From NCBI RefSeq assembly GCF_052076145.1, contig NZ_CP197246.1, positions 3,162,001-3,226,000 on the forward strand: a stretch of DNA of 64,000 bases, in the 5' to 3' direction. The notes below the pieces were generated by a model, which was not told the origin of the DNA, ran no database searches, and worked only from the letters and a program-made list of their open reading frames with translations. This document shows, in pieces, positions 48,400 to 55,814 of this stretch (within the stretch, counting starts at the first letter, position 1; each line of letters opens with the position of its first letter). The stretch is from Kitasatospora sp052076145 (GTDB lineage Bacteria > Actinomycetota > Actinomycetes > Streptomycetales > Streptomycetaceae). The translations under genes and the position numbers were made by a program.

Positions 48400-48480
48400 C
48401 AGGGGGGCGCGAGGAACTGCGCGATTGCGGAAGGCATCGGACAGCGCCTTCCGGTTTCGCGCAGTTCCCCGCGCCCCTGG
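48400..48480. terminator. Long bidirectional terminator after the conservon
   Basis: An imperfect inverted repeat of about 24 bp (CAGGGGGGCGCGAGGAACTG at 48400 onward against CAGTTCCCCGCGCCCCTG near 48462-48479), enclosing a second stem CGGAAGGC/GCCTTCCG. It separates convergent cvnF and the BNR-repeat gene. The CAGGGGCGCGGGGAACTGCG-type sequence recurs widely in streptomycetes. Confidence 0.8.
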
Positions 48481-48485
48481 TGGGC

Positions 48486-51131
48486 TCAGTCGTCGAGGGA
48501 CATGCTCCACAGGCCGCGGCCGTGGGTGGCGGCGTAGAGGCGGTGGTCGGGGCCGATCTTCAGTTGGTCGACGGCGACGGCGGGGAGTTCGCCGAGGCGC
48601 TGCCAGGTGGTGCGGTGCGGGGCGCGGTAGACGACACCGAGGTCGGTGGCGAGGGCCAGGCCGCCGTTCGGGGTGACGACCAGGGAGTCGGCCGGGGCGT
48701 CGGGGAGGTTGGCGCTGATGTCCGTCCAGTGGGCGCCCGAATCCCGGGATTCGTAGAGGTGGCCGAGGCCGGTGCCGGGGCCCTCCGTCCAGTGCCGGGA
48801 GAAGCCGTTGACGGCCAGGTAGACGTGCGTGGAGTCGGCCGGGTCGACGGTCAGGCCGCTGAGGTAGCGGTTGGGCACGCCCGAGCCGTCGGCGGGGAGG
48901 GTGAGCTGCTGCCAGCCGGTGCCGTCCGCGTTGCCGACGGCGATGCCCCGGGTGAAGCCCTGGTTGTTGCAGGGGCCGCACCAGGCGGCGTACACCTTGC
49001 CGCCGGAGGCCGCGACCGCCGTCGCGACGTGGCCGGCACCGAGGTCGTAGGCGGCCTTCCAGGCGTCGGAGGAGCGGATGGCGTACCCCTGGGTCTGCAC
49101 CCAGACGTGCCGGCCGCCCGCGACCCAGACCGCGTTGTTCTTCACGTCGGTGCTCAGCGGGGCGATGAAGCGGGCGCCCGCGCCGCCGAGCGCGTTGTCG
49201 GGCGGGGCGACGGCGAAGGAGGTCGCCTTGCTCGGGTCGGTCAGCCAACTGCCGTCGTTCACGCCGCAGTTCTGGGTGACGTTGACGGCGAGGTAGACGT
49301 ACTCCTGGGCGATGTTGCAGCCGTTCGCCGGGTCGGTGAGGGTGTCGCCGCCGTCGCCGCCGAAGTTGGAGCCCATCACCCGGTCGCGCGGGCGCAGGAT
49401 CGACTGGCCGTTGTCCTGGAGGCCGCCGTTGACGGCGACGCCGTGGCCGGCCGGGTCCTTGCCGATGCCCACCGAGTAGTACTGGAGGGTGTCGATGGTG
49501 CCGTCGTTGAGCGAGGTCCAGTCGGTGGCGTGGCCGGCGGCGTCGGTCTGCCCGACCAGCGGGCGGCGGTACAGACCGCCGTCGTTGCCTGCGAAGAGGT
49601 ACGGCCTGCCCTGGTAGCTGCCGACGGCCAGGCCGTGCTGGTCGGGGTGCGTGGTGGGCGAGCAGTCACCGGTCTGCTTGGTCGGATCGATGCTCCAGCA
49701 GCTGAAGTTGAAGTTCCAGTACGGCCCGACGGCCTTCCAGTTCGCGCCGCCGTCGGAGGTCTCGAAGATCTCCTCCAGCCCGGCGTAGACGTGGTCGGGG
49801 TTGGTCGGGTCGACCTGCAACGACTGGTCGTACCAGGACTGCTGGCCAGGCAGGTCGCTCTCCTGAGTCAGGCCGGAGCCGGACGCGGCGAGCTGGTGGT
49901 AGTCGGCTATTCGCGTCCAGGGGCCCATCGGCGAGCCGGACTTGGAGACGAAGATGCCGGCCAGCGCACTGCTCGGGTCGTTGTTGAGCTGCTGCGGCGA
50001 CTGGTCGACCGCGTAGTAGCGGGAGCCGTCCGCCGAGCGGGCGAAGGTGACGCTGCCGACGTTCGCGGCGTCGGCGGGCAGGTCGCCGAGCGAGGCCAGC
50101 CGCTGCCAACTCCCGGCCGTCTTCGTGTAGAAGCCGTTGTAGCTGTCGCCGCCGCGCCAGCCGACGGCGAGCACCACCTTCGAGGCGTCGCGCGGGTCGA
50201 TGGCGACGTCGGTGGTGATGTTCTTGTACGGGGCGTTCGGGTCGGCCGCCAGCGGGCCGCCGGGCAGGTAGTCGGGGTTGGGCGCGAACTCAAGCTGCCA
50301 GGGGCCGGTCAGGTCGCTGAGCGAGTGGCTCCAGACGCCCTTGCTGGTGGCGGCCCAGGCTCGGTCGCCGCCGAACCGGATGGCGTGCACGGTGGCACTG
50401 TCCAGCTCGGCCCCGCCGACCCGGCTGCGGGGGCCGAACTCGCCGTCCTCGGGGTGGGCGAGCACGAAGACACCCGCACCGAGGTAGGCGTCGGAGTTGG
50501 TGTTGGCCTCGCCGGTGCCGAGCCAGAGCCTGCCGCGCCCGTCGAGGGCCAGCGCGCCCGTCGCCTGGGTGGGAAGCTGGTCGCTGATCGGCTGCCAGTG
50601 GCCGCCGCCGGTCGAGGAGCGCCAGACGCCGCCGCCCGCGCTGCCCTCGTACACGTGGCCACGGTCGTCGGCGACGACCGCCGCCGCGCGGCCGGTCACC
50701 TTGCCCATCCCCGCACTGGAGTTGGAGTCGGTGTCGCGGTAGCGCGGGTCGTCCGAGTCGTACGGGAGCCCGGTCAGGTGCTTCCAGTCACCGCCCGCCT
50801 GCGGCAGCGCCGTCAGCTGGGCCCAGGCCGCCCCGAAGGCACCGGGCGCGACGATGCCGGGCGAGGTGCGGGCCTCGGCGCGCTGGTCGGCGCCCTCCTG
50901 GACGGCGTCCGCCTCACCGCCGTCGCCCTCGCCGGCCGCCTTGGCGCTGAACGCCGCTGCGCCGCCCGGCTGGTGGGCCTTCGCCTGCATCAGCCGGAGG
51001 CCGTACGGAGTACCCGGGCGGGCGGCGGCACTCGCCGGTACGCCGATCAGGCCCATGGTCGCGGCGACGGCACAGATCGTGAGCCATCGCCTGTTACGGG
51101 TGGGTGCCGACAACAGTTCCTCCCCAGTCAT
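48486..51131 (-). CDS. Secreted BNR/Asp-box beta-propeller protein
   Basis: 881 residues. The signal segment RRWLTICAVAATMGLIGVPA is followed by a linker and many propeller blades with Asp-box loops: SSTGGGHWQPIS, SDGGANWKAVGP and SRDSGAHWTDIS. It resembles VPS10/sialidase-type repeat proteins that bind or cleave glycans. No sialidase Arg triad is recognisable, so binding or structural roles are as likely as catalysis. The ATG at 51131 lies before MTGEELL. It is monocistronic and secreted. Confidence 0.85.
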   Translation of the reverse strand: MTGEELLSAPTRNRRWLTICAVAATMGLIGVPASAAARPGTPYGLRLMQAKAHQPGGAAAFSAKAAGEGDGGEADAVQEGADQRAEARTSPGIVAPGAFGAAWAQLTALPQAGGDWKHLTGLPYDSDDPRYRDTDSNSSAGMGKVTGRAAAVVADDRGHVYEGSAGGGVWRSSTGGGHWQPISDQLPTQATGALALDGRGRLWLGTGEANTNSDAYLGAGVFVLAHPEDGEFGPRSRVGGAELDSATVHAIRFGGDRAWAATSKGVWSHSLSDLTGPWQLEFAPNPDYLPGGPLAADPNAPYKNITTDVAIDPRDASKVVLAVGWRGGDSYNGFYTKTAGSWQRLASLGDLPADAANVGSVTFARSADGSRYYAVDQSPQQLNNDPSSALAGIFVSKSGSPMGPWTRIADYHQLAASGSGLTQESDLPGQQSWYDQSLQVDPTNPDHVYAGLEEIFETSDGGANWKAVGPYWNFNFSCWSIDPTKQTGDCSPTTHPDQHGLAVGSYQGRPYLFAGNDGGLYRRPLVGQTDAAGHATDWTSLNDGTIDTLQYYSVGIGKDPAGHGVAVNGGLQDNGQSILRPRDRVMGSNFGGDGGDTLTDPANGCNIAQEYVYLAVNVTQNCGVNDGSWLTDPSKATSFAVAPPDNALGGAGARFIAPLSTDVKNNAVWVAGGRHVWVQTQGYAIRSSDAWKAAYDLGAGHVATAVAASGGKVYAAWCGPCNNQGFTRGIAVGNADGTGWQQLTLPADGSGVPNRYLSGLTVDPADSTHVYLAVNGFSRHWTEGPGTGLGHLYESRDSGAHWTDISANLPDAPADSLVVTPNGGLALATDLGVVYRAPHRTTWQRLGELPAVAVDQLKIGPDHRLYAATHGRGLWSMSLDD

Positions 51132-51292
51132 GACTGACCAAAGGCCCTGTCGCCCATAGGTGTTGGCGACGGGGCCGGGGAGACTCGACCACAGATCATG
51201 GCGGGCCCGATACGCCCTGGCGGAAGTTTGACCGAATCTTTGTGACCCGGCAGCCGGGTGACCCGGTGGGCCCGCGTCTCGTTGGACCGGCC

Positions 51293-51520
51293 ATGAAGAA
51301 GATCGCGGCGCTCGCCGCCCTCACCATGGCCGGTCTCGCACTGGCCGCCCCCGTCGCGAACGCGGCGCCCGCCCCCGCCCCCGCCCCCGCCCCCGCCCCC
51401 GCCCCCGACAGCAAGCTCGCCGAGACGGACGCCGCGCTCAGGGACCTCTCCGGGGCTCCGCTGCTCGGCTCCTACGCGGCCGACATCCGCGACAACCTCG
51501 ACCGGACGCCGGCCAAGTAG
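51293..51520 (+). CDS. Small secreted protein with Ala-Pro repeat
   Basis: 75 residues: a clean signal peptide (MKKIAALAALTMAGLALAAP, cleavage near ANA), an (Ala-Pro) run encoded by perfect GCCCCC hexamers, then a 37-residue mature core (SKLAETDAALRDLSGAPLLG ... IRDNLDRTPAK). No known domain. The Ala-Pro run is probably a spacer. The hexamer array can expand or contract without frameshift. Confidence 0.65.
   Translation: MKKIAALAALTMAGLALAAPVANAAPAPAPAPAPAPAPDSKLAETDAALRDLSGAPLLGSYAADIRDNLDRTPAK
51371..51406 (+). repeat. Six tandem GCCCCC hexamers
   Basis: Six perfect in-frame copies encoding (Ala-Pro)6 in the small secreted protein. Confidence 0.95.
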
Positions 51521-51555
51521 CCCACCCGGACCGGGGGGGGTGACGGGGGGTGACG

Positions 51556-52398
51556 CTACTGGAACAGGCCGTTCAGGCGGCCGTAGTCGAGCCCGCCGTC
51601 GAGCGCGCCGTACGTGCCGGAGGCGTACACCTCCCGGGCCGCCCGCTCGACCGCCGCGTACGCGACCTTGGCCAGGCCGGGGCCGAGGCTGACCCGGGCG
51701 ACACCCAGCCCGGCCAGCTCGGCGATGCTCGGCGCGCCGGGGAAGGCCAGCACGTTGACCGGCACGGGCACGGCTTTCACGAAGGCGGCCACCGAGTCCG
51801 GGTCGATCAGGGCCGGGACGAAGATGCCGCTGGCGCCCGCCGCGACGTACGCCTCGGCGCGGGCGATCGCCAGGCCGAGCCGCTCCTCGGGCTCGCCGAC
51901 GCCCAGCATGAAGACGTCCGTCCGGGCGTTCAGGTAGAGGTCGATACCGGCCGCCTCGGCTGCCGCGCGGGCCGCCGCGATCCGCTCCACGGCCTCGGCC
52001 AGCGGCAGCAGTTCGCCGGTGGCGTGGTCCGCGTCCTCCAGGTTGACGCCGACGGCGCCGGTGGCGAGCAGCCGGGTGACGGTCTCGCCGACGCCCTCGG
52101 CGGTGTCCGCGAAGCCGCTCTCCAGGTCCGCCGTGACGGGCAGGTCGACGGCGGCGGCGATCAGGGCGGTCTGGGCGAGCGCGCGGTCGCGGTCGAGCCC
52201 GCCGCCGTCCGGCGCGCCGAGCGTCCAGGAGACGCTGGCGCTGGCCGTGGCGATCGCCGGGGCGCCGGCCTCGGCGACCAGCCGGGCGCTCGCCGCGTCC
52301 CAGACGTTGGCGAGCACCAGCGGGGTGCCCGGTCGGTGCAGGTCGTGCAGGGTACGGGCCTTGGTCTGCTGGTCGGTGCTGTGGTGCTGATTCGTCAT
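51556..52398 (-). CDS. Isocitrate lyase/PEP mutase-superfamily protein
   Basis: 280 residues. LVLANVWDAASARLVAEAGA, PVTADLESGFADT (metal-binding Asp), VNLEDADHATGELL and LNARTDVFM are the markers of the carboxyphosphonoenolpyruvate mutase/oxaloacetate-decarboxylase branch. The isocitrate lyase KKCGH motif is missing, so a C-C lyase or hydrolase on small oxo acids is expected. ATG at 52398. It stands alone, on the strand opposite the small secreted protein gene. Confidence 0.87.
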   Translation of the reverse strand: MTNQHHSTDQQTKARTLHDLHRPGTPLVLANVWDAASARLVAEAGAPAIATASASVSWTLGAPDGGGLDRDRALAQTALIAAAVDLPVTADLESGFADTAEGVGETVTRLLATGAVGVNLEDADHATGELLPLAEAVERIAAARAAAEAAGIDLYLNARTDVFMLGVGEPEERLGLAIARAEAYVAAGASGIFVPALIDPDSVAAFVKAVPVPVNVLAFPGAPSIAELAGLGVARVSLGPGLAKVAYAAVERAAREVYASGTYGALDGGLDYGRLNGLFQ

Positions 52399-52494
52399 GC
52401 TGGCAGCCTGTCAGCTCGGGTCGGGCGATGGACAGCGGTTCCGCGACGTTGCGTCAGCTCGGCGGGGGCCCTCCTGGAGGCCCTGCCGGGGGGC

Positions 52495-52974
52495 TCAGTT
52501 CTCCTTGGGCGCGGGGCTCATCCGGCTGGCGATGGCGACACGGTTCCAGGAGTTGATCGAGATGATCACCGCGATCAGCTGGGCCAGCTCCTGCGGGCCG
52601 AAGTGCTTGGCGGCCTCCTCGTAGACGTCGTCCGGCACGTGCCCGCTGGTGACCAGGGTGACGGCCTCGGTGAGCGCGAGGGCGGCCCGCTCGCGCGGCG
52701 TGAAGTACGGCGTCTCGCGCCAGGCGGCCAGGGTGTGCAGCCGGTGGGCCTGCTCGCCGTGCTTCAGGGCGTCGGTGGTGTGCATGTCCAGGCAGAACGC
52801 GCAGCCGTTGACCTGGGAGGCGCGGGTGCGGACGAGTTCGGCGAGCAGCGGGTCGACGGCCGTCCGCGAGGCGCGGTCGAGGTCGATCATCGCGCGGTAC
52901 CACTCGGAGGCCAGCTCGGGCATGGAGAAGCGCTGCTCGGGGGCGGGGGCGTAGGGCTCGCTCTGGTTCGTCAT
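52495..52974 (-). CDS. Carboxymuconolactone decarboxylase/AhpD-like protein
   Basis: 159 residues with the AhpD-type redox signature CAFCLDMH (CxxC plus His) in the middle helix, preceded by LVRTRASQVNG. Such proteins are alkylhydroperoxidase-like. It is divergently transcribed from a MocR regulator only 86 bp away, the usual arrangement in which MocR controls the CMD gene. The start is uncertain: ATG 52974 has GGAGG only 1 nt away, so a GTG at 52983 is possible. Confidence 0.87.
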   Translation of the reverse strand: MTNQSEPYAPAPEQRFSMPELASEWYRAMIDLDRASRTAVDPLLAELVRTRASQVNGCAFCLDMHTTDALKHGEQAHRLHTLAAWRETPYFTPRERAALALTEAVTLVTSGHVPDDVYEEAAKHFGPQELAQLIAVIISINSWNRVAIASRMSPAPKEN

Positions 52975-53037
52975 GCCTCCCACCCTAGGAGCAGAGCTGC
53001 CCGCCAGGCTGGTGAACCTCCGGCTCGTTTTCCTGGG

Positions 53038-53052
53038 CCAATCCGTGATTGG
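53038..53052. promoter_or_regulatory. Candidate MocR operator
   Basis: CCAATC-CGT-GATTGG, a perfect 6-3-6 palindrome just before the mocR start in the divergent promoter region. Confidence 0.45.
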
Positions 53053-53060
53053 TTGACGTC

Positions 53061-54488
53061 ATGCCTCTGGACTCCTGGGCCGGTTTCGGCACCGATCTGC
53101 ACCTCGACCTGTCCGCCGGGCGGGCCCGGGGCCTCGGCCTGCGGGCGGCGCTGGAGGACGCACTGCGCACGGCGGCCCGGGAGGGGCGGCTCGCCCCGGG
53201 CACCCGGCTGCCCGCCTCACGCACCCTCGCCACCGATCTCGGGGTGGCCCGGAACACCGTGGCGGAGGCGTACGCGCAGCTGGTGGCGGAGGGCTGGCTG
53301 ACGGCCCGGCAGGGCTCGGGCACGGTGGTGGCCGAGCGCGGGGCGCCCTCGGCCTCGCACGCCCCGGTGGCGCCTCAGCGCGCGCCCGCCGTCCGGCACG
53401 ACCTCACCCCCGGCCGCCCGGACGTGTCGCGCTTCCCCCGGACGGCCTGGCTCGCGGCCGGGCGCCGGGCCCTCGCCGCTGCGCCGAACTCGGCGCTCGG
53501 CTACTCCGACCCGCGCGGCCGGGTCGAGCTGCGGCAGGCGCTCGCCGACTACCTGGCCCGGGTGCGCGGGGTGCGGACGGACGCCGAGCGGATCGTGGTC
53601 TGCTCGGGCTACACCCAGGGGCTCGGCCTGGTCTGCCGGGCGCTGCACGAGCGGGGCGCCCGGAGCGTCGCGGTGGAGGAGTACGGGCTGCCGCCGCAGC
53701 AGCGGGTGATCACCGCCGCCGGGCCGGCGACGATCGCGCTGCCGCTGGACGAGGACGGCGCCCGGACGGACCTGCTCGACGGCACGGCCGCCGGGGCGGT
53801 GGTGCTGACCCCGGCGCACCAGTTCCCCACCGGGGTCGCGCTGCGGGCCCCGCGCCGGGCGGCGGCCGTCGCCTGGGCCCGCCGGACGGGCGGGGTGGTG
53901 ATCGAGGACGACTACGACGGCGAGTTCCGGTACGACCGCCAACCCGTCGGCGCGCTCCAGGCGTTGGACCCGGAGCGGGTGGTCTACGCGGGCACCGCCA
54001 GCAAGAGCCTGGCCCCCGGCCTGCGGCTCGGCTGGCTCGCCCTCCCCGCCGACCTGGTCGAGCCGGTGACCCGGCAGAAGCAGCTGGCCGACAACCAGTC
54101 GGGCGCCCTCGAACAGCTCACCCTGGCCGAGCTGATCACCAGCGGCGGCCTCGACCGCCACGTCCGACGCAGCCGTCTGCGCTACCGCCGACGCCGCGAC
54201 CTGCTGACGGCCACCCTCGCCGCCCGCGCCCCCCACGTCCGCGTCACCGGCATCGCCGCCGGGCTGCACGCCGTCCTCCGGCTGCCGCCCGGCTCGCTGG
54301 ACGAGCGCGAGCTGGCCGAACAGGCACGCTGGCTGGGGCTCGGGCTGCACCCGATGAGCTTCTTCCGGACCCCGGAGGCCGGCCCACCCCCCGAGGCCCC
54401 GCCCGCCCTGGTCATCGGTTACGGGACACCCCCGGAACACGCCTTCCCGGGCGCGCTCGACGCCCTCTGCACGCTGCTCCAGCTGTGA
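53061..54488 (+). CDS. MocR/PdxR-type regulator (GntR HTH plus aminotransferase domain)
   Basis: 475 residues. The GntR winged helix covers about 15-85 (LEDALRTAAREGRLAPGTRL; RTLATDLGVARNTVAEAYAQ). The fold-I aminotransferase domain follows, with VLTPAHQFPTG, IEDDYDGEFRYDR and PLP lysine in AGTASKSLAPGLRLGW. These domains sense PLP or an amino-donor complex. It probably regulates the divergent AhpD-like gene. No Shine-Dalgarno sequence is evident before the ATG, so the mRNA may be leaderless. Confidence 0.92.
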   Translation: MPLDSWAGFGTDLHLDLSAGRARGLGLRAALEDALRTAAREGRLAPGTRLPASRTLATDLGVARNTVAEAYAQLVAEGWLTARQGSGTVVAERGAPSASHAPVAPQRAPAVRHDLTPGRPDVSRFPRTAWLAAGRRALAAAPNSALGYSDPRGRVELRQALADYLARVRGVRTDAERIVVCSGYTQGLGLVCRALHERGARSVAVEEYGLPPQQRVITAAGPATIALPLDEDGARTDLLDGTAAGAVVLTPAHQFPTGVALRAPRRAAAVAWARRTGGVVIEDDYDGEFRYDRQPVGALQALDPERVVYAGTASKSLAPGLRLGWLALPADLVEPVTRQKQLADNQSGALEQLTLAELITSGGLDRHVRRSRLRYRRRRDLLTATLAARAPHVRVTGIAAGLHAVLRLPPGSLDERELAEQARWLGLGLHPMSFFRTPEAGPPPEAPPALVIGYGTPPEHAFPGALDALCTLLQL

Positions 54489-54500
54489 CGGCGCCGGGGG

Positions 54501-54517
54501 TGTCAGACAGGCTCTAG
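54501..54517. repeat. Dispersed repeat end at convergent gene junction
   Basis: TGTCAGACAGGCTCTAG, matching the right end of the 14488-14650 element at 13 of its 14 comparable bases. Its CTA is the complement of the stop codon of the DUF2690 gene. Confidence 0.5.
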
Positions 54518-54936
54518 GCCCAGCCGGTGCAGGTGATGGCGTCGCTGTTGGCCGGGCCGAGGCAGGCGCGGGCCTTGACCGTGCCGTCGATCATCGTGGT
54601 CCAGACGGTGGTCTGGCCGTTGCGGATGCTCACCTGGCGCTTGGCGCCCCGGGTGTTCTCGACGAAGAGGGCCTGCCCGGCGGGGGCGCCGGCGGCCCTG
54701 GCCCAGGCGGCGTGGCAGCTGGGGCTGTAGCGGAGCTCCACCCGGACGGACGCGCCCGAGAAGGAGGCCGACGTCACGGCGTCGTCGCCGCAGCCCGCCG
54801 CCTGCGGGTCCTTGCCGGTGCAGCCCGCGCCGCTGCAACTGCCTGCTGCGGAGGCGGTGCCGGGGAGGGCGGCGACCCCGGTGGCGGCGAGCAGCAGGGC
54901 GGCGGTGAGGGTGGCGGCATTCCTGACGGTACGCAT
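54514..54936 (-). CDS. Secreted DUF2690 protein
   Basis: 140 residues. Signal peptide (ATLTAALLLAATGVAALPG, cleavage near SAAG), then a small Cys-rich domain with six cysteines: CSGAGCTGKDPQAAGC, LRYSPSCHAAWARA, KARACLGPAN and ITCTGWA. This is the DUF2690 pattern, often beside XRE regulators in streptomycetes. Function unknown. GGAGG precedes the ATG at 54936. Confidence 0.88.
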   Translation of the reverse strand: MRTVRNAATLTAALLLAATGVAALPGTASAAGSCSGAGCTGKDPQAAGCGDDAVTSASFSGASVRVELRYSPSCHAAWARAAGAPAGQALFVENTRGAKRQVSIRNGQTTVWTTMIDGTVKARACLGPANSDAITCTGWA

Positions 54937-54995
54937 GGGGCCTCCTGAGCTGGGCGGGCGGTGTGCTGACGCCCCTTCAGGCTGACCCAGGCGCG

Positions 54996-55136
54996 TTACT
55001 TCCGCGAACCGAGTTCGAAGAGCAGGATCACGAACCCGGCGAAGAAGTGCGTGACGCCGACGTAGATGACGGCCCGGATCCACACCCGGTTGTCGGTGCG
55101 GTGCCCGGCGTCGGTGCTGGGAGTCTGCTGGGTCAT
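54996..55136 (-). CDS. Small single-helix membrane protein (DUF6126-like)
   Basis: 46 residues: a polar start (MTQQTPSTDAGHRTDN) and one membrane helix (WIRAVIYVGVTHFFAGFVIL) ending FELGSRK. I remember this as a conserved streptomycete family that accompanies XRE-cupin regulators, exactly as here (17-bp gap). GAGGAG precedes the ATG. It is probably co-transcribed with, and functionally linked to, the regulator. Confidence 0.75.
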   Translation of the reverse strand: MTQQTPSTDAGHRTDNRVWIRAVIYVGVTHFFAGFVILLFELGSRK

Positions 55137-55153
55137 GCCGAGTCCTCCTCGGG

Positions 55154-55738
55154 TCAGTGCGGGGTGCCCAGGCAGAGTTCTCCACCGGGGCTCTGCAGCA
55201 GGGTGTGCAGGAAGAGCAGTTCGACACCGTCCGCCGAGTCGGCGGCGATGCAGTGCGGGGTGAGCGAGTCGAAGTGCGCCGAGTCGCCCGGTTCGAGCAG
55301 ATGGGTGCGCTCCCCGAGGGTGAGCCGGAGCCGTCCCCGGGTGACGTGGAGCCACTCCTCGCCCGGGTGGATGCGGACGACGGCGTCCTGGAGCGAGGGC
55401 GGCACCTGGACGTGCAGCGCCTGCATCGCCCGGCCGGGTGCCCCGGCCCGGCGGTAGCCCCAGCCGCCGGCCAGGCCGGGCTCGATCACCCCGCCCCGCA
55501 CCACGGGGTCGGCCTCCCCCGGTGTCTCGCCGAGCAGGCCCGCGACACTGGTGCCGTACGCCCGCGCGAGCCCGAGCAGCACCGGCAGCGAGGGCTGCCG
55601 TCGGCCGGTCTCCAGCCGCGACAGGTACGCTGGCGAGAGCCCGACCCGGGCGGCGGCCGTCTCCAAGGTGTAGCGGCTGCTCAGCCGGTGCTCGCGCAGC
55701 CGGGCTCCGAGGCCTTCGACCTCCTGGTCCTCACTCAT
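55154..55738 (-). CDS. XRE-family regulator with cupin domain
   Basis: 194 residues. The N-terminal helix-turn-helix (about 9-65) reads LGARLREHRLSSRYTLETAA then VGLSPAYLSRLETGRRQP. The C-terminal cupin (about 105-185) has RIHPGEEWLHVTRGRLRLTL and LEPGDSAHFDSLTPH. Such proteins sense small metabolites. The ATG at 55738 is preferred to the longer frame. Three GAGGCAA half-sites directly upstream (55767-55793) suggest autoregulation. Confidence 0.9.
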   Translation of the reverse strand: MSEDQEVEGLGARLREHRLSSRYTLETAAARVGLSPAYLSRLETGRRQPSLPVLLGLARAYGTSVAGLLGETPGEADPVVRGGVIEPGLAGGWGYRRAGAPGRAMQALHVQVPPSLQDAVVRIHPGEEWLHVTRGRLRLTLGERTHLLEPGDSAHFDSLTPHCIAADSADGVELLFLHTLLQSPGGELCLGTPH

Positions 55739-55766
55739 GGGGCCAGTCCACACCCGGCGTGCCGCA

Positions 55767-55793
55767 GAGGCAACAAATTTGCCTCAGAGGCAA
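55767..55793. promoter_or_regulatory. Triple half-site operator of the XRE-cupin regulator
   Basis: GAGGCAA (55767-55773), TTGCCTC (55779-55785) and GAGGCAA (55787-55793) give two overlapping palindromes that share the middle half-site, with spacers of 5 and 1 bp. Confidence 0.6.
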
Positions 55794-55814
55794 GGCGGAC
55801 TCAGGGAGGCGGCT

